A stretch of DNA of 64,000 nt from Macrolepiota albuminosa (lineage: Eukaryota > Basidiomycota > Agaricomycetes > Agaricales > Agaricaceae). This document shows positions 1-13,756 of the stretch, piece after piece. The notes below the pieces were generated by a model. It was not told the DNA's origin, made no database searches, and worked only from the letters and a program-made list of their open reading frames with translations. The translations under genes were made by a program, and so were the position numbers. The DNA lies in assembly GCA_027475525.1 (NCBI GenBank), contig JAMWFC010000082.1:124001-188000 (forward strand). The letters run 5' to 3'. How positions within the stretch are numbered: position 1 is the stretch's first letter; each line of letters begins with the position of its first letter.

Positions 1-1910
1 CAATTCTGTGGACACCGTAACGGCAATATGAGGTAAATTTTAACTTTGGTTCAGCTGTAGTGTGCTTTTTAATTGACAAATTACCCCTAGGCCTTGAAGT
101 GACCTTTCACGTTCGCATATTCTTACCTACGATCTGTACGCCTATCCAGGCAGGTTGAGATGTATTCCTCATTTCAAAATTAGAAGGGTCGCCTATTTGT
201 TCTACGAATGACAATCTATCCTACTTCGGAAACCTTTTTTATTAATACTGCATTTCTAGCATCGCTGTCACTTGATACCTACTGTTGTACTTGTTCTGTA
301 TCCTCTCTTGTGGAACATTCTCTTTCTGGAGGACAATGACTACTTAAATTATTTTGCGAAATGCTGCCTTGGAAGCTTTTTCTTTTGCCAGAGCGACGGA
401 TGAATCTCAACATGTCCACGTGAGCAACGGTTTCGATCACAGTTCTGAGTTCAGTCTAGGACAAGTGCAATCATCTTCGAAACTACGGAGTTTTATCGAC
501 GACTACTGTCTTGGGTCTCCTTGACACTATTCTTGACCTTTATTATAGTTGAAAACGTGGTGAAAGTATAGATCCTTTGATTGAGGTATGTAATGCTCCT
601 CGGTTAACGTCGAATATCGAGGTACTCAATGGATGGCAGTGTTCATACTTATGCTTATGTCTGCTAGGACGTGGCCTGGGTTACGCCTTTCATCCCTATT
701 CCTTTGGATCTCTAATCCTTCGCCTCTCGGAGCGGCGCTGTATCCTTTGCACGACATTGATTTACAGGAGATGAGATCGTTTTATAAGGTTGCTCTCTAT
801 GGAGCTGTTTCGCCTTCGTTTCTACAACTTCGTTTTGAAAATCTGCTCTCTTGCCTGTCGTTCTCGCTGGCGAAGATGAGCTCACAAGGTACGTCAAGGA
901 GGTAAGGCTCCAGTCGAGAACGTGGTATCAACTGTCATACAAACTGAACATCGGTCTATGGCAAACCTTGAATCAAACTCTTCGGATATGTGGCTTGCCT
1001 GTGTCGATTCGAGCTGATCCCCGTCCCGAGATGCCATTCATAAAATTTCATCGTGGCGATAGCCCTCTCAAACGCCATAGGGGCGGCCACGTAATGCAAT
1101 AGGGCCTCGACCCTGCGCATTACTGTAGCTTTGAATCTAGTGCTTGCTTGATGGAATTCCCAGACCTCTCGAGACCAATATCTACTCGCCTCCATGACGA
1201 GAAAGAACGCTTCTGGGTGAATAGACTTATCCATGGCATTAACAAGATCCGATCCATAACGAGCCCCTCGAATACCACTATGAATAGACGCCATTCGTCC
1301 CAGAATGACGAGCGACGAGCTCTAGCCTTCGATGATCCAGTCTTCATGACAGGCGCTCCGCCGACTTTCAATCCTTATCTCTTGGATAACTTCAGTTGTG
1401 AACCCCCTTTATTTCATAAGGTGGCCACGTGGTAATTCCAAATCCTGCAACGCCCGATTGTAAACTTCGTTCGATATTTGCGTGCTCCATCAGTCTTTCA
1501 AGCTTAGAAGGTTCCGTAATAATCAGGATCTGCCAATTACCCGTTTATCGTCTTGAATTGCCAGATGGGCACAAATAATACCACATGAATAAAACGGGCT
1601 TTTCATTGGTTTATGAGTCCTGCCTTCATTTTATTCATTCCTTAAATAAGGCCAGTCATTTTGCCTCTGACATTTTGCGCAAAAATGACATTGTATATTG
1701 CATATATAGCACGTTTGACTCATCAGGATTGGGGCTGCTTAGTTAATAATCGTCGCTTTTGCGGCCTACTCCAACCAATGACTGTACACTTGGATAATCC
1801 ATGCCATCGGAGGTTTCTCAACACCGTTCCTACTGCTTCTACCCACCTCCTTATTTTTACAATCCACTTATGGCTCATGGAGATAACGCGCGGCTCCTTG
1901 TAGGCATCAT

Positions 1911-2022
1911 ATGGACACAGACTCTCATGGACACGGACTCTCATGGACACGGACTCTCATGGACACGGACTCTCGTGGACACGGACTCTCATGGACACGG
2001 ACTCTCATGGACACGGACTCTT
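1911..2022. repeat. 16-bp minisatellite, about 6-7 copies
   Basis: The unit ACTCTCATGGACACGG is repeated head to tail about six to seven times. One copy carries a CATGG to CGTGG change and the first is slightly degenerate (ACACAG). The unit is not a multiple of three, so it does not look like a protein repeat, although frames run through it by chance. Confidence 0.9.
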
Positions 2023-2431
2023 TCTTCTCACATTATGGCACAAACGGAAGTGTACTTAATAATTCATAGCTGGTAATCCTTTGCATCGAGAGATGTTCAA
2101 TAGAACCTAACTTCTCTGTACTGGAAGCCGCAGTCATACTGCAGCCGTTGGAGGCATCAGAATGATCACGCGGTCTGACCCGTCGATGGATATCGCGAGG
2201 TCGAAAAGACCGGTATATCCCTTGCACCCGAATGGAAGCCAAGTCACGTATATATCGACCTGCAAGTCCTTCACAGGTGCGTTCAATGGCTTTCCCTAAT
2301 TTCTGAGGTTTGACAGTACTAGGAAACAGTGAAGGGTCACTTATTTATTGTACATGTGCTCCTTATTTTATGTAAGATCGCAGATGCCCTGGTTCTTGTT
2401 GAGGTTTTAAGCTCTCAGTAGTGAAAAGCGG

Positions 2432-2585
2432 GATATCATAAATAGACATTCCATGATGTTGTCGCATGTCTCCGAAAATTGATCAATATCGTTTTACTGT
2501 AAAAAAAAGATATCATAAATAGACATTCCATGATGTTGTCGCATGTCTCCGAAAATTGATCAATATCGTTTTACTGTAAAAAAAA
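2432..2585. repeat. Perfect 77-bp tandem duplication (probable assembly artefact)
   Basis: Bases 2432-2508 are repeated without change at 2509-2585. The period of 77 recurs at six other unrelated places in this window, including one flanking an N gap. This points to an unmerged contig overlap of k-mer length rather than a biological repeat. Confidence 0.85.
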
Positions 2586-4703
2586 TATCAAGTTGGTATA
2601 CGATACTTTTTCAGAAAATTGCAAATCATACTCTCGAGAAATTCGACGTTGGGACGGAACCATCATCCTGCCTCGTTGTATGAAAATGACGAGGATTGCA
2701 TATACTACGCCTCATGCTGAGTCCGAGGACGGTCACCCACCGAATTCAATTATCTTTGATCTCGTGCCCTCGACATGTTCATAAGACCAAGTTCGGACGT
2801 GAAAGGAACGAAACAACCCCACTATCCTTCGCAAACGGGGACCAGCATTAGCCAAATGCTACCTTTACCTGACAATGGATTTTGAATCTCCAAACTCTTC
2901 ATCCAAAGCTCATCCAAAAAATAGATAATAATTCGTTCAGGTACAGGATAGTTCCTAACCTCGCGCATCGTGTAGAGCGTTTAGATAAAGCCAAGAATTC
3001 TGGGTTTGAAAAAGTCCCAACCCGTCGTCGCTTTTGCACTCCGTCGGAAAACCGATGATACGGTCGGTGCGGGTACCGACAGAGGACGGAACACCCAGGT
3101 AGGTAGATGCGAATCGGACTTTAGGTGGTGCTGCGGTGTGCCTTCCAAGAAATGGATAGGAAGAGGATACTCTCTTGGGAGGCACATAGCCAAGAATGAA
3201 CGTTGTAGTGCCTGAGGGACCGAAAAATATTTTTTACAAGGCTGGCGACAGTCGATTAGTGGCGATGGGTGAGGTTTTACACTCACGACCAATCATGACG
3301 TTGTCGAAGATGGTTGTCGTTAATGAAAGACATTTAGTGCACTATCAAGGGCAAAACCCGCGGATTAATGGAGGCAAAGTTGGTACATGACATTTGCCAC
3401 TTGGAGAGACATTCTCCGCCAATTCTTTTTCTGACTGTGCAGACCTGTTCTAATTCTCCAAGGTAGATCAGTTCGTCCTTCCTAAGACCCTTTGAGGGAG
3501 GTTATTTTGTGTTGACAAAAGTACCGACCGGTCAGGAAAGGGATGCTTCTTTGTCTATAAGTCTCCCCAAACATGGACTCTTTGGAGCGTTGCCGCAAAA
3601 GTCCGAGCATAAAGAAGTGTTCAAACCCTCTACCAGTAATGCAGGAATGGCAAACACCAGGCTATTGCTGACTTGCGTACTCCTCAGGATCGCGTGTTGA
3701 AACGGGTCCGAGTTGGACGGAAGGCCTTGAGCGGTTTTCTCAAGTAAGCTGGAAGTTTGCATTATTGATGCACCAACGTTGTACAGGATTTATGGTTTGT
3801 TCTCTATTAATAAATAAGGGTCGCATTTCCGATTCACGGGTCAAAACAACTAACTGACGAAGGACCCACAGCCGGGCAAGATATGACTTCCTACTTGTCC
3901 CGGCATGTGAGGGAGTCCTTTCAAAGGACCGGGACATTGTAACGTGACTCATTCGTGATGTCGTTATTAGGGAAAAAAGTATGGTATAACCGGAGTGTCG
4001 AAAACCCTCTTGACCTATTTGGGTGAATCGTTGAATTCGTATATTCATGAAAAGTTCCAAACTAGTCTTCGACCGCAATAAACAGGACTCAGGACAGAGC
4101 ATACATATCTCGGAATCATCGGAAAATTGTCCGTAATCGTAGGCACCGGGGCTGTCTGTTGTCAGTTTTTTTTCTCGAAACCGGAGCTTTGAAAAAACTG
4201 AGTCCGCTTCAGCGACGATGGTTTTGGAGCCATAAACAGTTAGTCCAGGAACAAATGAGAATGAAGTAACTGCTTCAGTAACTCAGTTCAAGGGGAGTCC
4301 AACTAACACGTGAGCTTGGGAGAAACTGGGACACATCCTTCAGTTTGGCTTCTCGTCTTCTTTTCATAACTCCATTCATCCTCCTTGCTAAAATCGGCAG
4401 AAATATAAGAACGATGTGGAAATTACAATCGCGAAGTTTAGAGCTATGGTGTTATAATATTGGTGTATATCTCCACACGTGGCCGATCTCGATCTGCGCT
4501 GAGGAATATGCAGGCTCGGCTCGAGCCAAATATAAAACAAAAGCTATTCTTGACCGGATTTCAGATCCTCCCATTGCTGCATTGCTTTTTTGATCTATCT
4601 CTTTCTTCGGCTGTCGACAACGCTGAGGGCTTTTCGCCATTCGCCTCACGACGCCAATCTTCACAGACGTCGATCCTATTCCTTAGTTGACCTAGACTAC
4701 GTC

Positions 4704-7693
4704 ATGGATTTCAACCCAGTAAGGCAGCGATTTCCAGGTCTTCGCAGGAGTCAATTAATATTCCTTTAACAGTTCGAAATTTCGATTCCGCACATTGCCT
4801 ATGCGTGTCTCGGTGCCTTTGTCGTAGTTGTGAGTCGTTTAAGGGCTGACAGTATTGGTCACGACTGATCACTATTCGATGTGTAGTTTGGCATGTTCTC
4901 GCTGCTTCTGCGCGAAAAGGTACCTTCAATTATTCTTCTCGCGTGCAGGTCTCATGCTGCAGAGTAGCTGTATATCGGTGAGGCGTGTTGGGCTTTTTTA
5001 TTCGGTGTCATTATCGGTGAGTGTACGTACGATTTTTTGTGGAGCGGTAGAGAAACCATTTTTCACCCAGGCCCCTACGGTGCAAACATATTCGATCCTC
5101 GAGACTGGGGAAATGGCAACGAGGATACCTCCAATATAATCACACTCGAGTTTACACGCGTCGTACTAGCAATAGGGGTCTTCGCCATTGGGGTTGAGTT
5201 GCCCAAGGCCTACATGATACGCCATTGGAAAAGTCTGCTATTCCTACTTTTTCCAGTGATGACTTGGGTGAATCCATTTGATGTTTCCGTGATCCTAGCT
5301 TACATTGCTCAGGGTTGGTTCGTTTCAGCTGGCCTTATCTGTGGTCTTATCCCCGGTCTCAACTTCCTATCGAGCCTGGTCGTTGCTGCATGCCTTACCC
5401 CCACTGACCCCATATTGGCTGCAGCAGTTGTTGGTGGAAAATGGGCTGACAAACATGTTCCCGCTCATATCCGACATCTTCTTGCCGCGGAGAGTGGTTG
5501 TAATGACGGAGCCGCGTACCCATTCCTATTCATTGCACTTTACCTCATGTTCGACGCCCCAGATGTTGGAAACGCCATCCGCGATTGGTTTGTACGTTTG
5601 TGGCTCTGTGAGTTTTCATCTGAATCCACTCCTTCTCCCTACTTGACTGACTTTACTTTGCCTGTTTAACCTACAGATCAAATACTTCTGGGCATTATCA
5701 TCGGTGCAATCCTCGGTTTTGCTTTCCGCCACCTAATGAAGTTCTGCCAACGGCATAACCTGATTGATCGGCACTCCTACGTCGCCCAGTACATCTCCCT
5801 CGCAATGCTTACCATGGGTGTAACCATTCTCCTTGGTTCGGACGACCTGCTAGCAGCCTTCTCCTGCGGTGCAGCTTTTGCTTGGGATGGATTCTTCAAT
5901 CGTCAAACAGAGGAATCAAATTTCAGTTCCGTGATTGACCTGTTGTTCAACATTGCAGCGTTCGTATACGTCGGTGCTTGGATGCCTTTTAGTGCCTTTC
6001 AAAACAAAGAGACTACACTCGCCGTTTGGAGGCTCATTGTCATCGCGATCTTGGTGTTCATCCTCCGTCGGCTTCCACCCATGATCGCACTCTATCGGTG
6101 GATACCGGACATCAAGACGTTCCGTGAGGCTATCTTCAGTGGACATTTTGGGCCAATAGGCATTGGTGAGTTGACTATCTAGCCCAGTCTAGCACCCAAG
6201 TTCTGAATGTCTGAGTGTCTCAGGTGCAATATTTATCTCAACCCTTGCAGAAGAATTTATTACGAAAGATGAACGGCTGCATAGTCACCAAGCTGAACTT
6301 CTTGCCGAAACTATCCAGCCAATCGTTGCTTTCATGGTTCTCTGCTCTGTCGTTTTGCATGGTCTTTCCATCCCGTCCTTCTCCCTTGGTCGACGAGTGC
6401 ATTCCGTCTCACGGACATGGTCACGGCGTGATACGCTGACAAACCAACCAGAGTGGACAAATCAAGCGCGTATAGTTGAGCGAGGAGGAGAGGAGATAGT
6501 TATCAACCGCGACAACGTCATGGAGCGCGGTGAGCTGTGTACGGAGAAGCCTGAGGACTCGTTATCACGACTGACAGGTTCGGAGCTGAGAACGCCGAGT
6601 GTAACTGTGGCAGGTGCAGGCGAAGACGAGCGCAGTATAGGTTCAGAGAAGTTGGAGCCACCGACCGAAGGCCAACCAGACGCAGAGCATTATGAAGGTG
6701 CAGTGGAGACTGAGTGGTTGGAACCACACAGAAGGGTGATTGAACGTCAGCCGAGTCACGGGGAAGATGTGAGTCTCTCTTGCCTTGGACCAACTCTGAC
6801 TAACTAAATGACTCTATATGGCCCAGGTTGAAGTTGAGGTTGTCAACGATAATCCAGGGAGCACACAAAGCTTGGTTGCCCAGATTCAACATTCACTTGG
6901 CCTTTGTCATGGGCACAAGCAACTCAAGGGTGAAATGGCAAGTGAGACCACGAAAAGCAAATTGGAGGAAATTGAACTTGAAGTAAAGGACGCGCTGGAG
7001 ACGCACACCAACCGCGATGATAACATTGCCGGACCTGATAATGCACGGAGTGACGACGAAGATGAGGCTTGGGCATCAGAATCTGAAGCGAGTGAGAGCG
7101 AACAATATCTACAGGCTGGTGTTGGACCCTCTAAAAGGAGAGTAAAGGCACACTCCGTACGACGACAACCTTCGAGTTCCAGTCGACATCGAGGACGTCG
7201 GCGATTGTCCAGCCAGAGACCCAATCCTCCCTTTGCAACTGATTTTCAATCACAATCTACAGTGCCGGGCTCAAGTCCAGAAGCATCATCAACGTCACCA
7301 ACCCCTGGTATTTCGCCCGAGGAAGAGGAGTCCCGGGGACGATCTTACCCCACTCACGCACATTTTGCTTCCGAGCCCCATCCATACAGCATCATGGCTT
7401 CCAACGGTTCTCTTTTCGCGCCAGGGAGCCCACGGACATGGACTGGTCGACATCGACATCGCCGCCCTGGGACAGCAGACAACTCCATCGTGCGCCCGGG
7501 AACTGGAGATAGCTCACTTCGCAATGCGCGTGTGTCGCACATCAGAATGCTTCATTCATCCCCGCCCACGAGAAAAGCATCTCCATCACGTTCTGTACGA
7601 TTTATGGATGAAAAGGGGGATGACTCTGAGGTCAAGGATAAGGTGTCGTTCGATATCGGGCGCCGAAGCCCATCAGAAACAAGAAGAACATGA
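4704..7693 (+). CDS. NHA1: Plasma-membrane Na+(K+)/H+ antiporter, Nha1/Sod2 type
   Basis: Exports Na+ and K+ in exchange for protons across the plasma membrane (family knowledge). My model joins nine exons: 4704-4718, 4773-4829, 4887-4919, 4968-5016, 5071-5267, 5313-5607, 5677-6165, 6224-6768 and 6827-7693. Every junction is GT-AG and keeps frame, giving 848 residues. Family hallmarks are visible: LYIGEACWAF and IIGPYGANIFDPRDW near the N-terminus, LTPTDPILA, the ion-binding ESGCNDGAA segment with its Asn-Asp pair, LLGSDDLLAAF, WDGFFN, GAWMPF and FREAIFSGHFGP. About the first 440 residues are membrane-embedded. The remaining 400 are hydrophilic, rich in Ser, Glu and Arg, like the regulatory tail of fungal Nha1. 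The first exon codes only five residues (MDFNP), which fits the family start. No neighbour is functionally linked. Confidence 0.93.
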
Positions 7694-8005
7694 TTGATGA
7701 TATAATACCTAATTCGTATACGATGGAGGGTTGTAAAACCGAGATAGGGCACGCATCCGGTATCTGGGACATGCATGACCATTTGAATTGATTGATTGAT
7801 TGGTTGCTGTTTTCGTTATGCATATAATGTCATATAATGTCTCGTATGTTATGTTTTTGATGCTCTGCATCTTATCATTTGGTCCCGAATGGAGTCCTAA
7901 TGTTCTTTTGGGATCAAATTTCTTTCGTATACATAGAATAGAGTGTATTTGTAGATGTTCATCTTATAATACAGAGATAGATGCGTTGATGGCGGGCTCA
8001 TTTCT

Positions 8006-10582
8006 TTACGCTGCCCAGAGGTTCATTCCGACGTGTGGGATTAGAAAACCTTCAAAGTACACTTCAACCTCCTGGAATTCCTCGACACCAAAGCCCATAG
8101 TTTTCAACGCTACATGTCCGTCCGGCCTGACGACGACAATTGACCCCACGTCAGGATCAACTCCCCATTTGCTATGCATGGGGTGTTCAAATATATCTCC
8201 CGCTTCGGGAGCACTCTGTCTATATGGGGAGAGTAGGGGAATGTCGTCGCAGAAAAAATGTTGCGGGCGAAAGATGGGCGAAGCATGACAGGATCGGGTC
8301 CCGGGATATATCAACTTCGTGATCTTTTCGCCAACAAATGAACTGGTGCTGCTAAGAGTAGTGATGATTGATGTGTGGAAAAGAGAGTGCGAAACGCCGT
8401 GATAATGTTTGCTAGCTTGGGGGATATCATCATACATATAACTATACAGAGCTCTCCCCTGCGGTAGAGCTTTATCCAAAGCTGAATTGGTGGTCACTGA
8501 ATTAAGTCGACGAGCACTGGGCTTGTCAACAAGATTAGACCCAAACCGAGAGAAAAGAGATCCTGGTCGTCTAAGGAAGATGTCAAGGTTAACGAGTTGC
8601 TCTAGTCCGTTGTTCTTGGAAAGATCGCCGACGAGGAAGTAGAGCGTGAATCGACCATCAAAACGAGAGACGACAGGTACAGGAACCAAATCTGAGAGAC
8701 GGGTGACGATAGCAGGACGGGTGCGGGCACCAGGTATTACATCTGGCTTCCCAACCTTGACTGCAAGCCGTTTTCTCGAGGCCGTTAGAAGGGTGCGAGG
8801 ATAGACTATGGAAGCACCGGCTTGATACTAAAACCATAAACATCAATTTTCTCCTTTTTATGAACATCTGAAGGAGCTTACCGCGTAATGGGATGCCTGA
8901 AAAGTGTGGAGGGTGGACAACCATTCAGACGCGTCGGTGTAATTATCTATAGACTGCTTCTCGAGCCCAGCGTAAATCTCTACAAGTCTCCTGTCCATCT
9001 GAACTAGCTCCTTCGCAACACCGTGTCGCTCGAGGCCATAGGTCGATAGAATCTGTGATAGTGCAACTCCTTTCAACACAAGTCCCACCTTCCATGCGAG
9101 ATTATGTGCTTCCAAGAATGCAGTGTTAAGGCCTAGTCCAGCTGAATTAGAAAAATCGTGATCGTTGGGATGAGAAAACGGAGAATTAAGTAGAATACAG
9201 TAAAGACCTACCACGAGGCGAATGAGTATGACATGCATCCCCAACAAAATATAACGAATCTTGGAGCGAATATTGATTGATGATCCTTTGACCAACTGAG
9301 AGTGACAACATGTCATGAGCGCCACAGACTTGACCGTTAAAAGATTGCGGCATACCTTCATAAGCAGACCACCAATTGACCTCGTCCCAATCTATTTCGT
9401 AAGGGTAGAAGATATCTTTTACCATCTGTGTGGCTTCTTCTCTTGTTGCCTTCTGCTTAGAGTTCGCGAGCTGGATATCGAACCTTGCTGATGGTTTCCC
9501 GTCGATCGGTTCCCGTGGTATTACAAGCACAATTCCTTTACCTGACCTCAGCACTCTGATAGAATCTATTAAGAGCGGTTCATCGTATTGATAGTGAGCA
9601 CATGACGCACGATAGACGCTCAAGATCTGGATGGTTACTTCTCAAATTAACAGCGTCAAAGACACACCAAGTCACAGGTAAGGTTTCTCCTTCGAATTTG
9701 ATACCGTATGGAGCAGCCCAACGACGCACAGAGGACCGTCCCCCATCTGCGGCAATGACATACTTAGTCACAAGCTTCTGTATTTGTCCTGTCCGCGTTT
9801 CGCGCACCCGAACAGTGCTTGAACCGGATGTCTTAGTTGGCAGCTCCATATCAAGGAACTCCCAGTTCCAATGTACTTCGAAGCCTTCGCAGTGGCGTTC
9901 AATGTCGTATATCATGACCTGTTCAATGAGTCCCTGTCGCACAGCCAAGGCGTAATCTTTTTCAAAGTCAAGGAAAGGCGGGAAGAATCGAGCCAGTGCA
10001 GTTCTGCGTGTTGAGTCACCGGAAATCTCCCAGAATGAACGACCAAATATCTTCTTCCCCATAGCTTCAAGTTGATCAAGCGGGGTACCAAAGCTCTGTT
10101 GATGACGAATCATTTCGGAATCTTTGGTATCGAAGTCAGTACTAGAAGATTTTTTTCCTACCTGCATGACTTCCATCGACCTTCCAATCAATAAATTAAA
10201 GATCTTTCAGTAAATCTAGATGAGGATCAAACCTTGGTTGTAGTGCGTCTGCCCTTCCGTACTCATGACTTTCATACCCATCTGCATCAATGACAGTCGG
10301 CTTGATGCCCATACGTGCCAGAGTCATGGCCATCATGAGACCAGCTGGACCTAGTTTATGGCAGAATTGGGCGGTATGTCAGGGTATTCGTTCAAACAGA
10401 TACATGTATGACTCACCAGCGCCGACAATAAGCACATCGGTGTAATCGTCGGATGAAGTTTGTACCATTGGTAGAAGAGGGGGGGTGTTGTACATCTGTG
10501 CATCGCGCTTTAATAAAGGAGTAGTGTCCCCCCTACTAGCGGGATAAAAGTCAACATCCTCGGCGTTGTATTGTACGTGCAT
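8006..10582 (-). CDS. FAD-dependent aromatic monooxygenase, phenol 2-monooxygenase-like
   Basis: A class A flavoprotein monooxygenase that would use NAD(P)H and O2 to hydroxylate a phenolic or other aromatic substrate. My model, read from the high coordinate down, is 10582-10417, 10350-10233, 10180-10162, 10095-9611, 9555-9356, 9295-9212, 9141-8882 and 8827-8006. It keeps frame and gives 717 residues. Motifs in order are the FAD Rossmann motif DVLIVGAGPAGL (split by intron 1), RADALQPR, the DG motif AADGGRSSVRRW and the GD motif YFVGDACHTHSP followed by GLGLNTAFLEAHNLAWK. A C-terminal thioredoxin-like region (PQHFFCDDIP, VVVRPDGHVAL) is typical of phenol hydroxylases. Exon 3 is only 19 nt. 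A start at 10468 (MVQTSSDDYTDVLIVG) is a good alternative because residues before it look unconserved. About 100 residues around 8300-8560 look poorly conserved and may hide an intron. The substrate is unknown. Confidence 0.88.
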
Positions 10583-13500
10583 GCAATGAGGCAGCTCAGA
10601 TTGCAAGATACGTTCAGGGGACAAGCTGGTAAAAGAAAGGAGCAAGGAGGAAGAAGCACAGCCGCGGTCCCGCGCAACAAGCGGGTGGGTTTTCTTGTTG
10701 AGGTGGGTTACCGCGCTATGCAAGAACAGATGTATCGTTGAATAATATCCGAGGGCCAGACTAAGGCAGGATAGAAAGAACAGGGCGGAATAAAGGCTGC
10801 ACACACTGTTCGCTTCTGGGGGATGATGGATGCAGTGATCGGTCCATCGAAATCAATATAAATAATATGCAGTGGATCCTAAGTGGCTCGCCACAATCCC
10901 ATAAAGAGGATCTTCTCTTGTTATCAAACGAAAGGAAGTCATGCGACCAACATGAGATTCGCTCATTGAAGGCTATCGTGCGCTGAAGAGGAGACGTTCG
11001 TCATAACTGTGGGCTATGTCATCCTGACCCACATGAAAGCGAAGAAGAGGAACCGCGAGAAAGTGGGTCGTAAGTCACGTTGACACACTATGGCCAATGG
11101 GATTAGAGGATCTCCCCGATACACATGCTCTGATATGATGCATGTTATGGGAGTGGTGTGACCTATTAGAAAAGGTTCTGATCTACTCTTGAATATCCCG
11201 GAGGGAACACACCGGTATCGAACGGAATGCTGAGGATCGTATATCCACTAGGCGAAAGAACGGCATGAATGATGAGTCAACATTAATTAGAACACCATGT
11301 AAAAGGGATCGAACACATAACTGAATGTAGGTTGGGTAGTATCCAGGAGCCAGTGGAATTCACGTGCCGTGGATGTACTGTTTCGAGCAGTCGATTCGAA
11401 GCTCTTGAATGTAGTACCTCGGGTGTAGAAGTATTCAGGTTATTTCGGCGAGCGAACAGCGTAGCGTGCTCAGGCTTTCGATGGGTGAAGTATTGACTTG
11501 AGATGCCCAAGCAAAGTTAAAGGTAACGTAAGCACAATAAGCTGAAACTTGGTTCAGTGATTTACCTTGCTTTAGAGGGCAAGCTAACATTTCAATCTGA
11601 TTGTGCTAAGCATACGTGAAGAAAATCGGCCTTCACAGGAACGGCTTGATGTTGGGCTCGAAGTACCAGAGATTCGAAAAGTTGGATTAAATACAGCACA
11701 GCAGCCAAGTAACCAAGAAGCAAAGGTGGCTGATTACCAGCACTCAGGGCTGGATCTCGTTTGTAGAGCAAATGGGCAAAATTACCCAGTTGAGAGACAG
11801 ACGAAACCACAAAACAAAGAGACAAAGCTCCCTACCAAGCAATGGTCCTGAAATCAAACCAAGAAACGGCCTTTTTTGCGTCAGGTCGATTGTGATGTTG
11901 TCAACTTCCGTAAATACACGGCGTTGCATAGATATCTCGACCAGGCTCCAGAAAGATTTGCAAAGAGCGGGACCGGAAAGCAGTTAGAAGATGCCAAAAA
12001 CGCGGGACATGTTTGGACAGCTCAGGACTCGAAAGCTCGCTTTCATTTAGGCAAGAACACCTTGAAAAGCTGGCATAGTATTTCCACTCGCCAATCGCTT
12101 GCAACTGCTCGAGGTTGATAAGGAATTAGGCAGAGTTCTGATTGACTCTGGAATTCAATTGCTTAAAGTACCTATCCCTCCGGAGTATTTGTGGCTCCGT
12201 TGGTGGATATAACCACGCGTTTTTTGTGGATCAGTGTCGTTATGTAAACATCGATCTTGGCTGCGATCATTTTTACCCCAGAACCGGGGATTATCGATTA
12301 TCGCTGAGACAATTGCGTATCTTCAACATATCGGGACTGTAGTCTATACTTCAGTGATTTCCTCCACGATAAGTCCACATGTGATATCGTACGGAGACGT
12401 GATATCTAACTCCTCCGCTTCTGATGCAAGAAAGAAAATTCCAAGTGTGTCCGTTGTATACCGTTCGATATGGTATTCTGATGTCTAGAATGAAACAAAA
12501 GCGTTCGGTGTTTTTGATCAGTAAATAACCAATACCCACCAGACACCCGCCATAATAGCGATCTCTTGAGAAAAGATTGACTCAGAGAGGGAGTCGTCGA
12601 AATATACCTTCCTGAAAATACAGAGAGAACCGTCATGATTTTCGGGAGCTGCGGTTGTGGACAAGTAACCGTGGATTATAAGTGGCTGTGCATGAGCGCT
12701 TGTTATGAGCATAAATTAAAAGTAAGCATGCATTTGTATCAGTTCTGCAATACTATGTAAATGCAACATCATTACCATCATCCTTCATAATAGCTATTCT
12801 GTTCAACTCCACGGCTTTTATCTTGGGCCTTTTGATGTGAGGAGCCTGCAGGAAGCATTGTGAATTGTCCTTATGTCTTTCTCATCCAGAAAGTCATCAG
12901 AACTTGACGGCCTTTTTTCTTTTTTCTTTAACTCCATTTATTGTTTCAAGGGGTAGTTACATGATGCGTCGTATGTCACCTACAGTATTACCAAAGGAGG
13001 TTAATTACGGACATACCGGTTGTTCTCCGGCCAACTACCTTGAATGTGCACTCTCTATATTTTTCTCTCTAGTGACCAATGCCAGACAATCTGCATGTTA
13101 TGGCTTCGTACATTGACTATTAAATGAAAATGATAAATATCATTGATGGCTGTTGAGTCCAGCGATGATGTGGATTTCGGAACGCGTAGATTTGTACCCA
13201 CATATCATGCAATATTCGCTTGATTGGACAAAATCTGTGTCCGGAGAGAGGTTGATTCCCATCGTCCATGTAGCTATGTTTCAAGCGAAACAGTACATCT
13301 GGCCACATACGAAAAATTTCGTCTTGAGGCAACAATATTCTGAGTAGAATGCCGGCTCCAAAGGATAACGTCAGAAGACAGTGAAGATTACCCAATTCTG
13401 CATTTTATGCTCTCGGATATACAATGGACCAGAGTATTTGCATTTTTCAAGTTGTGTAAGTTTGTGGCAAATGCCGAAGTAGTATATCATTATCATCAAC

Positions 13501-13756
13501 ACGTGTCTGCGTTTGTACCATAGATTGCCCAAACGAGGAGCAACTCCGCCCCTCTCCATCCACTCTGGACGAAGCAATTGCAAGAATGTCCGTCGATCCG
13601 ATAGATGCGATCTTCTACAACTGGATTCTATAGTAAACCTGCATAGTGTTGGTTCCTGTGCATGGTTACAGGACGCGATGTCATTTAAACGCAGCCATGG
13701 ATGCAAAAAGATTGCCTGCCCTTCTTTGCCTACAGATAGCTCATCAAACACTCTGA
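10583..13756. other. Intergenic, no gene recognised
   Basis: About 3.2 kb between the divergently transcribed monooxygenase and reductase genes. Short frames occur on both strands but none shows a family motif, and they cannot be joined into a convincing exon chain. Both promoters should lie here. The sequence just before 13757 is partly repeated at 49.0-49.2 kb, so it may belong to a longer 5' region of the reductase gene. Confidence 0.5.

Larger units (their letters stand above)
1..4703. other. Long stretch without a recognisable gene
   Basis: I find no conserved motif, credible exon chain or RNA gene here on either strand. Reading frames are short, overlap one another and look random. The stretch holds a 16-bp minisatellite near 1.9-2.0 kb and a 77-bp tandem duplication near 2.4-2.6 kb (both listed separately). 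The last few hundred bases should contain the promoter and 5' leader of the antiporter gene starting at 4704. A very diverged gene or a non-coding RNA cannot be excluded. Confidence 0.5.

Noticed and set aside
2432..2585. Perfect tandem repeat as a biological minisatellite or regulatory repeat
   Set aside because: Six other unrelated loci share the exact 77-bp period and zero divergence, one across a 100-N gap. An assembly overlap explains all of them.
11592..12345. Several 60-80 residue open frames between the monooxygenase and reductase
   Set aside because: They overlap on both strands, have no motif, and cannot be chained through splice sites into a longer protein.
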